A DNA stretch of 64,000 nucleotides from Tilletiopsis washingtonensis. Taxonomy: Eukaryota > Basidiomycota > Exobasidiomycetes > Entylomatales. A program made the position numbers and the translations under genes. Shown here piece after piece: positions 23,055 to 33,902 of the stretch. The notes under the pieces were generated by a model. That model was not told the DNA's origin. It did no database searches and was given only the letters and a program-made list of their open reading frames with translations. The stretch is taken from positions 496,250 to 560,249 of the forward strand of contig NW_020312000.1 of NCBI RefSeq assembly GCF_003144115.1, read 5' to 3'. Numbering within the stretch: position 1 is the stretch's first letter; each line of letters begins with the position of its first letter.

Positions 23055-25223
23055 ATGCGCACCCCCACCTACCTCTCCTCGTGCTCCGCACTCCTCATCT
23101 GCGCCCTCGCTGCGCGCGGCGCCGTGCTGCGCCCGCACGCCGCCGAGGAGCTGACGCTCGACAACCAGGGCCTCATGCACTGGGCCGACGACGCCGTCGC
23201 CGCCGCCGCCGACGCCCTGCCCGCGCTGGGCCGCCCCGACTTTAGCGCGCTCGACGTGCAGGCCCTCGAGGCGCAGGCCAAGCCCGCCGCCGACTGGCTG
23301 CGCACCAAGCTGCACGAGGCCGAGGGCACGATGGCCTCGGTCGAGGAGCAGGCCAAGCAGTGGCTGCACCAGGGCGAGCAGCAGGCCGCCAAGTGGCTGC
23401 ACAAGGGCGAGAATGAGGCGCTGGCCTGGCTCGGCAAGGGCGAGGAGGAGGCAAAGGCGTGGCTCAGCAAGGGTCTCGTCGCCGTCGAGGGCATGCAGTG
23501 TGAGTGCTGCGCGCCTGCTCTGGCACTGCAGCGCACTGACCACCATCCCTTGCAGACGAGCGCCTCGTGCACCCGCACTTCCCCCAGTACTCGCTGCGCC
23601 TCGCGCAGGACCCCCTGACGCACTGCGACCCTGACGTCAAGTCGTACGCCGGCTACCTCGACGTCGAGGACAAGGTGAGCGCGCGTGCCGAGCTGCGCTT
23701 GTCCGTCGCCACGCATGCTGATGTCCTCCCGTTGCAGCACTTCTGGTTCAGCTTCTTCGAGTCGCGCAGCAAGCCGTCGAAGGACCCCGTGCTGCTCTGG
23801 CTTAACGGTGCGTTGTGTGCAGCCACGTGCGGCGATGAGCAAGGGCTGACCTCGCATCGCCAGGCGGACCGGGCTGCAGCTCCAGCACGGGCAGCCTGTT
23901 CGAGGGCGTCGGCGCCTGCGTGCTCGCCAAGAACGGCACCGACACGGCGTACAACAAGCTCAGCTGGTCGAACCACGTGAGTGCCGCCGCCGCACACTGC
24001 CGCGCGCCACCAGTGCTGACCCCTCCCCACCCAGGCCAACCTGCTCGTCCTCGACCAGCCCGTCAACGTCGGCTTCTCGTACTCGGACAGCGGCAACGTG
24101 AACAACACGCCGCTGGCCGCCGAGGACGCCTACGCCTTCCTGCAGCTCTTCTTTGCCAAGTTCGACAAGTTTGCCTCCAACGACTTCCACATTGCCGCCG
24201 AGTCGTACGGCGGCCGCTACGCGCCGCTCTTCGCGGCCAAGATCCACGAGAAGAACCAGGCGCTGCAGAGCTCGCGCTTCGTCAACACCAACAACATGGC
24301 GCCGAAGCACATCCAGCTCGCGAGTGTGATGCTCGGCAACGGCCTGACGGAGCCGCAGACGCAGTTCGCCAGTGTGCCGGACTACGCGTGCAAGGGCAAG
24401 TACGCCATCTTCGAGGAGGACAGCCCGACGTGCACGAAGCTGTACAGCAAGGCGTCGACGTGCGCCTCGCTCATCGGCTCGTGCTACAGCTCCAACTCGC
24501 GCTTCACGTGTCTCCCTGCCGCGCTCTACTGCTGGTCGGGCCTGTACACGGACGCGCAGCAGTCGGGCCTGAACCTCTACGACGTGCGTCGCAAGTGCGA
24601 CCGCGCCGAGGACAAGGATGGTCCCTTGTGCTACGCCGGACTCGTTGACATGGAGCGGTACATGAACATGCCCAGCACCAAGAAGGCCTACGGCGTGCCC
24701 GCCAGCCTCGAGTTCAAGTCGTGCAACATGGAGATCAACCAGGGCTTCATGATGCAGGGCGACTCGACGCACAACAGTGCCGAGGTGCTGCCGCAGCTCA
24801 TTGCCGACGGCGTGCGCGTGCTCGTGTACGCCGGCGAGGCTGACTTCATGTGAGTCGTGTCACAGCACACTTCAGAGCCACTGTGCTGACGTACTCTTCT
24901 ACCCAGGTGCAACGCCATCGGCAACGAGCGCTGGCTCATGAAGCTCGAGCAGCCCTACCACGCCGAGCTCGAGAAGACGAAGCCGACGAAGTGGATCGCC
25001 GGCGACAAGAGCGAGGCGGGCTACGTCCGCGCTGCCGGCAAGGGCTTCGGCAACGTCGCCGTGAGTAGCGCCACGTCCGATGCGCCTTATGAGCTGCAGC
25101 TGACCATCGCTTGCTTGGCAGTACGTGCGCGTCGCCAACGCAGGCCACATGGTGCCGCTCGACGTGCCCGGCCCGGCCCTCGAGATGGTCGAGGCGTGGC
25201 TGTCGAACAAGGCACTCGTGTAA
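23055..25223 (+). CDS. Vacuolar serine carboxypeptidase (carboxypeptidase Y family, S10)
   Basis: S10 carboxypeptidases remove C-terminal residues in the vacuole. Exons: 23055-23499, 23556-23674, 23738-23807, 23864-23976, 24035-24849, 24907-25060, 25122-25223; 605 residues. A hydrophobic signal segment ([20 protein letters not shown]) is followed by a propeptide with 11-residue repeats and then the mature enzyme. Motifs: WLNGGPGCSS (oxyanion hole), ESYGGRYAP (Ser about 306), GEADFMCNAIGN (Asp about 519) and NAGHMVPLD (His about 581). [12 protein letters not shown] is present as [12 protein letters not shown]. Several introns split these motifs, including one inside WLNG-GPG. I chose ATG 23055 because the signal peptide follows at once; an upstream ATG at 22980 would bury it. 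Confident. Confidence 0.95.
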
Positions 25224-25727
25224 AGCTGCCCTCAGCTACCGTCGAGGCAGTGTCTCTCACTCCCTCCTCCGCGTCCGAGCATCTCTCGGTGTGCCTGTAT
25301 ATTCTCGCTCGAATGCCTCACACGTAGTGAATACATCGTTGTCTTTTGACCATGGCTGCAGCAGCGTTGACCGTGCTGTAGCTCTTGCTTGGCGCGACGT
25401 CGGCGTCCATGCCGCGCCAACGGGAGCGCCAGCGCACGCGGCGGAGATTGCCGGCGCTACGCCGAGACTGCCGTGCTTAGCTCCACATGCACACGCTCTG
25501 CGAGTCCTCTCACCTCTTCGCACCCCGCCGGCCAGACGCACGTCATGCCTCCCGCACGCCGCTGCACTTCCGGCGTCTCCAGGTGCACACACCATGCGCT
25601 GCTTCGGCTCTTTCGCCGGACCTTGGCCGGCCCAAACGCTCCGAGTGCGGGGTAGGCACAGTGGCAGACGCTTAAGAAGCAGCCGTCCTCCATCACTCGC
25701 CCGTGCAAGCACAACGAATTCCTCAAC
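25224..25727. other. Intergenic, promoter of the GH5 gene
   Basis: 504 bp between tandem plus-strand genes. No coding signal. It contains the CPY 3' UTR and the GH5 promoter. Confidence 0.5.
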
Positions 25728-27559
25728 ATGCTCCTCTCTCTGCGGTCCCTCGCAAGCCTCGGCGCACTGCTGCTCTCGGGCAGCAGTGCCGCCGCCGCAG
25801 CTATCGACACGACCGGACAGCTGCCGCTGCTCCCGCGGCAGAGCGACGGCGGCCAGTGGCCCTACGCGCCATGGTCGACCGACGGTCGGGACGTCAAGAA
25901 CGCGCGCGGACAGAGCGTCACGCCTGTCGGCTTCAACTGGCCCGGCTCGGGAGAGACGATGGTGCCTGAGGGTCTGCGTGTGCGTGCATGCGTCAAGCGC
26001 TCCACTACGCTGAGCTGACGAGCCATGCCGCAGTACGTCGGCGCCACGACGACGGTCAAGCGTCTGGCAGACCTGGGCTTCAACTTTGCACGCCACACCT
26101 ACGCGATTCAGATGATCGATGAGATCTACGAGAACAACGGCACCGACATCACGCTGGAGCGTGCATTCCTAAATGGCCTGGGCAGCAACGGCACGCGCGT
26201 GCTGCAGGAGATCCTGGACAAGAATGCAGACATGGGCTGGACGAAGGAGACGACGCGGCTGCAGGTGTGGGACTCGTTGGCTAAGCTAGAGGCAGAGCAC
26301 GGCATCGTGATGCAGTAAGTCTGCAGCTGCGGCATGTCTACTTGCAGTAGCTGACTCTGTGGTGCAGCCCCGACGTGCACGTCAGCAAGGCGAAGTGGTG
26401 CTGCGGCAAGTGAGTGCCGCCCTCTGCTGCTGCTTTCTCGATGCTCATTCTCGGCGCAGCGACGATGGCAACGCCTGGTTCGGCGACCTTTACTTCGACA
26501 TCGAGAACTGGAAGCGAGGCCTGGGCTACATGGCCAACTGGGCGAAGAACCACACCAACGTCGTCTCGATGTCGCTGCACAACGAGCTGCGTCCCGCGAC
26601 GGGCCGCCCCGAGGCAGAGTACACCGTGAGTGTCACGCGAGCCTCTTCCATTGCGCTCTCTTTCGCTCACGCTTTCCGGTAGTGGCTCACGTGGGCTGGC
26701 AACATGACGGCCGGCGCCGATGCGATCCACGAGGCCAACTCGGATCTCCTCATCACCTTCTCGGGCCTGCAATACGACCAGGACCTCTCTGCCGTCGTGC
26801 AAGAGGCCAACCTGAACATCGCTACGGCATTCAAGATCGACCCCGTGCGCGATGGGCGCCGCCGCGAGCCCGTGTACTTCAAGATCGACGAGCATCCGTG
26901 GGCGGACAAGGCGGTGTTGGAGCTGCATCTGTACGATCAGAGCGCTGACGCAGGTGCGTCGCGGCTCGCGCACTGAGGCTCTAGCACAGTGTACTGACTC
27001 GTGTGCCTAGACACGGGATCGTGCGATGCCATCCAGGCGCAGCTGTACTACTACGGCTTCAGCGCGCTGGGCATGGACCCGCCGAGCGGCTGCGCCAAGG
27101 AGGGCGAGCAGGACGACACCAAGTACCCCTGTCCTGCGCCAGCACGCAAGACGCCCGGTGAGGCGCCTCATTCTCTGTAAACCACGCATCGACTGACCCA
27201 CATCCCTGCAGTCTGGCTGACTGAGTTCGGTCAAGCGCAAGACAGCACGCTCAACAACGCCACGCTGGCCAACTGTCTGCGCGAGTTCACGATCGACCAC
27301 AAGATCGGCTGGGCCGTATGGTCGATTGCAGGCTCGTACTACACGCGCCAGGGCACGCAGGATCTCGACGACACGTGGGCGCTACTCAACCACGAGTGGA
27401 CGGATTGGCGCGATGAGGCCACTATTGAGAGCTGTGAGTGGAGCGACGTCATGCCTCAGAGCCTGCGGCTGATCAGACGCGGCGATAGACTGGAAGCCGT
27501 ACATCGCGGCCATGGGCACCACGAACATCGAGAAGAACAGCACGAGCAGCACACAGTGA
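25728..27559 (+). CDS. Secreted glycoside hydrolase family 5 (cellulase-like)
   Basis: GH5 enzymes hydrolyse beta-glucans, mannans and related bonds with two catalytic glutamates. Exons: 25728-25979, 26034-26314, 26368-26409, 26460-26625, 26683-26953, 27011-27157, 27212-27433, 27477-27559; 487 residues. A signal peptide (MLLSLRSLASLGALLLSGSS) leads. Core motifs: GFNWPGSGETMVPEGL at the barrel entrance, MSLHNELR (acid/base Glu about 234) and WLTEFGQ (nucleophile Glu about 391). KIGWAVWSIAGSYY follows as the usual W-containing strand. Several NxT/S sequons support secretion. Seven introns make it one of the most fragmented genes here. Substrate subfamily cannot be told from sequence by eye. It has no carbohydrate-binding module. 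Confidence 0.92.
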
Positions 27560-27652
27560 ATAGCCTACGGACGCGGCGGAATGGTATTGAGTCTCGCTGG
27601 GTATAGAACGCTAGGCTGCTTGCTGGGAGGAGCAAAGGCGCGGGGAGGTCGC

Positions 27653-28131
27653 TCAGATGGCCATGGCGTTGACGAGACGAGCGCGGCCGAAGCCGGCGAA
27701 GTTGGGCAGCGCGAGAGAGGCCTTCTTGCCGTGAGAAGCCTTGCCGAAGGAAGCCTTGCTTGCGTCGCTGTGGAGAACAGGCCAAAGTCAGCTCAGAGCC
27801 AACGATAGCGCGAAGGTGCGACTCACGTGCGGCAATTGGCAGCCAAGCAGCGTCCGCCAGCCTTCTTGATAGCGCAGCACGGCTCAGGCTCGACGAGGGG
27901 CAAATGCACCGTCGAGGCGAGCACAATGTTGACGTTCTCGTTCGAGACGATCGAGGTGAGGTCTTCGCACTTGTAGAAGTGCTGCGAGCGTTGATGCCGC
28001 ACCATGCGCGGACGCGTAGGTGAGGGAAGCGTAGGCGACGCAGGGGGAGTGTTGCCGATGCTGATGGCGCGAGGATCGAAGCGAGGCGTGCGATGCAGGC
28101 GCGGACGAGGTTGGATGGCCGAGGACGACAT
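27653..28131 (-). CDS. Small unknown protein
   Basis: Predicted 139 residues in two exons, 28131-27827 and 27767-27653. I do not recognise it. The N-terminal 40 residues are Pro/Arg-rich and likely disordered. The centre has an aliphatic block (LTSIVSNENVNIVLASTVHL) followed by a Cys pair cluster, PCCAIKKAGGRCLAANC, and a basic C-terminus with KASFGKASHGKKAS. The intron has a GTGAGT donor and CACAG acceptor and keeps frame, which supports a real gene. No signal peptide. It is convergent with GH5 (94 bp). Confidence 0.6.
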
Positions 28132-29438
28132 GGAGAAGAAGCGTGAGGCTGAAGAAAGAGGGTATACGAGTAGGAGTGAGGTTGGAGAGCTGGCGTGCGG
28201 GTGTTGAGACGAGGAGCAACGTCGAGACATCCACACCTTTTGTACCTTCGCCGAGGCCGTGAGCTCGACCTGTCTCTGCCTCAAGCATCGCCGCCGGAAG
28301 AGCGCTGCCCCTGCGCGGCTTGCACACATGCTAAGCACGGCTGCGCGAGGGAGATGATGTCGACGGCCTCCCCGCTGCTTGACCGAGACTTCTCGGACTG
28401 CGTCAGAAAGAGGTCGAGATGCCGTGAGCGGGATGAAAGCGCAGCGGGTAGGCTCCTGAGATCTACGCTCTGTGGAGTGCACTTCCCGTAGCTTGTCACT
28501 CTCGCTTGCGTACTCTCGGCACATCTCGTGTAGGACACGCTCACGAGGAGGTGGGGATGTAGGATGCGCTCTCCTGCCGTCAGCGCGCGGCCGTCGGCAG
28601 CTGCTGAGTCTCGAGGGAGCCAGCCAGAAGCGTTCTGCCGAGCTCGGCCAGCTCCATCTGCTCGAGCGTAGCACGCATCAAGGCATGAAAAGATCGACGC
28701 ATGAACAGGTGCAAGTCTCCTGCACTGTGCACGCGCCTCTTCCCGTCGCTCCCCGAGAGCGGTGAGGACGAGCGTCATGATGACCCGACCCCACGCGCGC
28801 TCGCAGCTCAGGCACACACGCGCGCACACGGCGAACGCACAGGCCGCCTCCGTCGCTCCTGCGCTTCATCAATCCTTTCCGCACCAGCTCAGCGCTCATC
28901 AATACGTGCATGATTGCATATGAGCTAAGACATCATGAAGCAGCTGCCTGAACGCTTGCTTGTACCGGCATGCTGGGTCTCAAGGAGCTTGAGAGGCTAA
29001 TTTGACGCACGCGCGAGCGACGCGCGTGAGCGCAGTCGGAGGGGCCAGGGGCGAAGCCGCGTCGTTCCGCCTTCTCTCCGGCTCGCTCGCCTGCCGACCA
29101 TACCATGATAAACGGGATGGGGGAAGTGGCGCTTCTCTTCCCGCTGCTGCTGCTCATCCGAGACCGGCCGCAGCAACCATTGCCCGAAATGGCAGAGCGC
29201 TCGCCAGCGAACGGGTAAGAGGAGGTGAGTGGAGTCGCCGACGATGAGGGGGAGGAGAAGCACTTAGACTTCGACGCACGGCAAGGGGGCAAGGTGGTCC
29301 CTTTTGCGGCACAGCGCTCGAGCTTGGCCACGTATGATGCTCCTCTTCGACGTACCTCTCCCTCTCTCGCGTAACCCGACACCCAGCAACGCCCATCCCA
29401 CACCCACACCTCTTTGCGGCGCATCAAGTCAAACAGCG
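28132..29438. other. 1.3-kb divergent interval
   Basis: Between the start codons of two unknown small genes. Open frames on both strands are short and low in complexity, so I call no gene. It is the second longest gene-free stretch in the window. Confidence 0.5.
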
Positions 29439-30176
29439 ATGTCCACCTCGCCCTCCTCTCCGCAGAAGCTCTCCCTCTGGCCTCTCATTCGAGCCGAGCT
29501 AGTCCTCTCCGAGAGCCGCGAAGCAACTGCTCTCGCGATCGAGTCCATGACGCGTGCCACGCGACACATCGAGGAGCGTTTGGCCGAGGTGCAACGGCGC
29601 ACGAGGGAGCGGCAACTGCGGCGGGAGATCCGTGAGGGGGGAGAACGGGGATGGGGCGAAGATGGAAGGAAGCGGCTGTGGAGTGGCAGTTCGATATCAA
29701 GCTCGCTCTCGGGCCTCTCGTCGGGAAGAAGCCGCACCACTTCTGCCGACGGAGTCGACACCAGCAAGCCTGTGGCGTGGCCAAGCACTCGTCACTCCTC
29801 GGACACTCGTGGTCTCACGGCGCCTCGTCTAGCCGCCAACAGCACCGCGTACGCACGCCTCAGTCCTCGTCCGCCGTCAAAGCAGCTCAACCTCGCGTCT
29901 CCTGCGTATGCCGAGAGACGCTTTTCGGCAATCAGCGAGGAGCAGGGATTCGTTAGCTGCGAGGAGGAGCTGAGCGAGAGCGGACTGGGAACGAGCGAGG
30001 AGGACAGCGAGGAAGAGGAGGGCAGCCAGGAGGGAAGTGAAGCGACGGCGCGCGGCGAGGGCGAGGAGAAGGAGAGCAGCTCGCCCGCTTCGAGGTCGGA
30101 TGCGTCGGCTGAAGAAGACGGGCACGGAACATGGTGCTCGACGTTGGGACACAATGGCCTCGATCCGCTCTACTGA
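29439..30176 (+). CDS. Unknown acidic, Ser-rich protein
   Basis: Uninterrupted frame of 245 residues. Residues about 8-70 look like a charged amphipathic helix or coiled coil (TRATRHIEERLAEVQRRTRE). The middle is Ser/Thr-rich. The last 80 residues are strongly acidic, with runs such as SEEDSEEEEGSQEGSE, suggesting a disordered cytosolic or nuclear tail. No family is recognised. The frame extends upstream to an ATG at 29304, but 29439 begins after leader-like sequence. The gene might be a fungal lineage-specific protein. Confidence 0.6.
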   Translation: MSTSPSSPQKLSLWPLIRAELVLSESREATALAIESMTRATRHIEERLAEVQRRTRERQLRREIREGGERGWGEDGRKRLWSGSSISSSLSGLSSGRSRTTSADGVDTSKPVAWPSTRHSSDTRGLTAPRLAANSTAYARLSPRPPSKQLNLASPAYAERRFSAISEEQGFVSCEEELSESGLGTSEEDSEEEEGSQEGSEATARGEGEEKESSSPASRSDASAEEDGHGTWCSTLGHNGLDPLY

Positions 30177-30465
30177 ATGCATGATTGTGGAGGTGAATGC
30201 GTGCGTCTGATGTCTCTGCCATGCTGTGCTGGCGCGAGGGCGTGGGGGCCAGCAGCGGTGGTGGTCGGGCTCAGGGGCCGCGATGCCGCGGCTGCTCTTT
30301 TGTGCTTCCTTCGCGGCGGCGCGCGGCGCACCTTTCTTCTCGACCGCCGTCACCGCCGCACACGCCCGCGCCTTCCTCCTCGCCACGCCTGCTCTTCCAC
30401 ATTGCTTCCTCGCACCTGCCTTTCTGCAAAGCCTCTCTCACAAGCTTCACTGCGTCTGCGCCGCC

Positions 30466-31374
30466 ATGCTGGCTCCCGCCTCTAGCTCCGCGCGCCGCCT
30501 CGCCGTGCGTGCAGCGGCACCGGCCGTGCGCGCCTTCTCTTGCGCCTCGAGTCTGCGTACTCCGTCCGCCAGCGCCTTTGCGGCACCGACATTACGGCAC
30601 AGCCATGCGCCGGCACCAGCGCGCTCGCTGCTGTGTGCCGTCGGCGTGCCTGCTCGGCCACGCACGCCAGTGCTGTCCGGCGCCCGCGCACAGTCCACCG
30701 ATGCCTCCAGCTCTGGCTCGGCCTCGTCTGCCTCGGAGCGGCAAGTGGTAGCCACCTACACGGCGCCCATGGCTCGCATGTTCCGCCGGCTCAAGCTCTT
30801 CTCCCTCACCACTCTGTCCCTCTCCATCGGCCTCACTCCTGCGCTGCTCCTGGCGCCGGGCACCATGCCCCTCTCTGCGCGCCTTGGCGTCTCGGGCGCC
30901 GTGCTGGCCACTTCGGCGTCTGCCACTGGACTCATCGCCTTTGTCGGCGGGCCTTACGCCAGTCACATGCAGCTCTTGGCGCCGACTGCGACGCGCAAAA
31001 GCCACGCCATCGAGCTCGACACGTACAGCTGGCGCATGCAGCCGTTGCGTACCACCATTTTCGACCCTTCCGTCATTCGTCCCACCGAGCGGCCCTTCGC
31101 AACATGGGAGGTTTCCCTCGCTGCGCCCGCCTCCGTCCCCATCGCCGACGCTTCTGAAGGAGCAGCGCTGCCCGAGCGCATCCTCGCCGAGACGCGCAAC
31201 CTCAAGACGGGCGCGTTGCTGGGACGCTTCGTGGCGCGCTACAGCCGCGATGCTCTGACGAGGACGGAGCAGGGATGGAAGGCAGATGGCGTCATCGTAC
31301 AGGAGGGTCAGCCGCTCAGACACTTTCAGGTGCACGAGGAGCTGCTCGATGAGGCTTGGCAGGTGCTGGAGTAG
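30466..31374 (+). CDS. Mitochondrial inner-membrane protein with two TM helices (TMEM70/TMEM186-like)
   Basis: Single exon, 302 residues. The N-terminus is an Arg/Ala/Ser presequence of about 75 residues. Two closely spaced hydrophobic helices follow (SLTTLSLSIGLTPALLLAPG and LGVSGAVLATSASATGLIAF) with a short loop, after the block ATYTAPMARMFRRLKLFSL. A soluble C-terminal domain of about 120 residues follows. This layout, a mitochondrial leader, a YxxxMxRxxRxLKxFS block and a two-helix hairpin, recalls TMEM70/TMEM186 respiratory-assembly proteins. The similarity is by eye only. Earlier in-frame ATGs exist (30226), but 30466 gives the cleanest presequence. Confidence 0.7.
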   Translation: MLAPASSSARRLAVRAAAPAVRAFSCASSLRTPSASAFAAPTLRHSHAPAPARSLLCAVGVPARPRTPVLSGARAQSTDASSSGSASSASERQVVATYTAPMARMFRRLKLFSLTTLSLSIGLTPALLLAPGTMPLSARLGVSGAVLATSASATGLIAFVGGPYASHMQLLAPTATRKSHAIELDTYSWRMQPLRTTIFDPSVIRPTERPFATWEVSLAAPASVPIADASEGAALPERILAETRNLKTGALLGRFVARYSRDALTRTEQGWKADGVIVQEGQPLRHFQVHEELLDEAWQVLE

Positions 31375-31475
31375 GGGACGGAGCAATGGAAAGATGAAAT
31401 TTGAGGGGTATCGATGTGATGTGAGGCAGAGGTCGGCGGGGGAGGAGATGGACAGAAGGTATGTAGTCTTGTCCC

Positions 31476-33699
31476 TCATTTCTCCTTTCCCTTCTTGCTC
31501 GTCTTTCCCTGCGCGAGCGCCCAGCACCTCGCGTTCCCCGTCGAGATGCTCTGCTTCTCCACCTCTTCCTCTGCGTACCACTTTCTCCTCTCCCCGTTCG
31601 GCTTCGCGGGCGCCTCAGGGACGCGCAGCTCATGCACGTGCATGACGAGGCGGATGTGCGAGAAGAGATGCGTGATGCTGCCTGCGCTGCGCACGTACGA
31701 GGCTTGTCCGCCCGAGACGAGAGTGGCGTGCGAGAGAGCCAAGGCACGCTGCGCGGAGGAAGAGAGGTCGTCGGAGCGCAGCGGCGTCGCTGGAAACTCG
31801 AAGAGGCTGGCCAGTAGACCTAGAGAGACAAAGCTGTCAGTCGCGGCAGTGCTGCCTTTGTCTTTCCCGTCTAGGCGCAGGGCGCAGAAAGGGGAGAGGA
31901 CGCACCGTGCTCGGGTCGCTGCTCAAGCATCACACGGCCATCCTCGCGCCTCAGGATGCACACGACACACTGCTCCAGGCGCGCCTCTTTCTTCTCCGTC
32001 TTCCTCGGGAAGCGCCTGACGTGGCGCTCAATCGCCACTTCGATCCCAGCGCTCGGCTCCGCGACTTTGACGGCGGCCTTGCTTTTGGCGCCGAAGCTCA
32101 GCTTCGTCTGCACGGCCCCTCCGACCTTTTTGGCCGCCGTCGCGACAGGCGCAGGCGCAGCCGCATTGGTCTCGTCATCGTCGCTCAGCGGCTCGCAGAG
32201 GTCGCACATGTCCTCCATGTCCGGCACTGCCTCTTGTCTGCTGAGCGGCTTGCGCGCCAGTGCCTCTCCCTGTTCAAAACAGCCGCGCTGCAATCAGCGA
32301 TGGGAAAAGTGCAAGAGCGAGAAGCGCAGCATGACGCACCTCTGCGAATGCGCGACACGTGCTGGAGATCGGACAGCGGAGACACTCGGGCTTCGGTTTG
32401 CAGATCGTCCTGAGAGAGGGGGGGGGGGTGGCGAGAGTTCAGCGAGTGTGGACGCTGAACGCTCTGCACCATCATGAGGCGCCACACTCACGCGCCGAGC
32501 TCCATAAGAGCCTGTCCCCAGCGTCCCGGGCGATCGCTGGGCTTTGGCGTTGAGCCTTTTGCACTACCTTTGGGCTCCCCATCTTCAGCCACGGCGCGTA
32601 CGAGGCGCGATGCGACTTCGGTGAGCAGCTGCGTCGTCGCGCTGCTCTTCATGCTGGCATACAAGCCCAGCTGGCGACTTAGCACGCGCTGCACATTGCC
32701 ATCGACCATAGGCGCAGCTTCACCGAATGCAATAGCAGAAATCGCGCCTGCCGTGTAAGGCCCCACCCCAGGCACGACGGCGACGAGCTCGTGCGCCGTG
32801 CGCGGCAACAGCCCACGCAGTTCCGGATCGGCGACGAGCTTCTGCGCACCGCTCTGCAGGCGCGTGGCGCGAGAGTAGTACCCCAGGCCCTTCCATACTG
32901 CCAGCACGTCGTCTGTCGAGGCAGCAGCCAGATCTCGCACCGTCGGCCAGGCAGCCAGCCAGCGCTCGAAGTACGGAATCACCGTCTCGACGCGCGTCTG
33001 CTGCAGCATGATCTCGGAGATCCAAATCTCGTATGCTCGTTGCGTCTGCGCTGCGCGGAGCTCGGCCTCGCGCCCGATGTAGGCGGCGGGATCGAGAAAG
33101 GGCTTGCGCCACGGCATGGCGCGCTGCTGCGCCACGCCGTCGTACCAGCCCAGCAGCGCCGAGCGGGCTGCGCGGCCCAGCACGGCGCCGTCGGGGCGCT
33201 CGGTAGAGGGTGGTGCCAGCAGCAGCGGAGCGTGGTAGCTTCGCGCGTGCACCCGCAGCGGAGGCACTGCCACGGCCTGCACATGCGGCTCGGCCGCGTC
33301 GAGGAAGGCCCATTCGGCGGCGCCGACGGAGCGCTTGCGCCTTGTCGGCGCACTTGCAGTGCGGCGAGGAAGCGGGCTGGCTGCTGCGTGTTTGACCGCA
33401 GCGGCGGAGCGTGCTGGCGAGACACGTCTGCGCTTGCGCGGAGCAGCGGCCTGGCGCTCGTCGTCGCTCGCGCCCTCGTGCGCCGGCGCTGCTGCGCTGC
33501 TGCTGCTGCTGCTGGAGCTCGCGGCGCTGCTGCCGCGTTGGTCGTGTGCGCGAGGTGAGGACGGCGGCGAGAGGCGCGCCATGCGCGCGGCGGCACGTAC
33601 GGCTGCACCGCGGCGCGGCGGCGCGGACATGCTGTGTGCGCTGGCGGGCAAGAGCAAGGCGGCAAGGGAGGGTGAGGGTGAGAAGGTCGCGAGCGCCAT
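31476..33699 (-). CDS. MYH1: A/G-specific adenine DNA glycosylase (MutY homologue)
   Basis: MutY excises adenine opposite 8-oxoguanine. Exons: 33699-32492, 32409-32340, 32269-31906, 31819-31476; 661 residues. Motifs: EIMLQQTRVETVIPYFERWL (catalytic Glu about 227), the helix-hairpin-helix VPGVGPYTAGAISAIAFGEA with Asp about 333 in VDGNVQR, and a [4Fe-4S] loop with Cys 406, 412, 415 and 421. A Nudix-like C-terminal domain for 8-oxoG recognition follows (RLEQCVVCILRREDGRVMLE). The N-terminal 190 residues are Ser/Arg-rich with nuclear-localisation-like KRRR runs and possibly a mitochondrial leader. The first Cys spacing is C-X5-C rather than the usual X6 (see findings). Convergent with the upstream gene (101 bp). 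Confidence 0.95.
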
Positions 33700-33902
33700 C
33701 CTTCCAACATGACACGACGCGCCGCGCGCGGCGCTGTGGAGAGAGCAACAGGACGCGTCTCAGAGCCGCGGAGCTGTGCTGGTCTGAGCTTAGGTAAGCG
33801 AAAAGTGCCTCTCCGTGCCACGCTCGCCAAGCAGGCGGCCGTGCTTCGCTCCACCACGCCCTCTTCGCATCGCTCTCGCAGCCGCTCCACTTGCTCGGCA
33901 CC

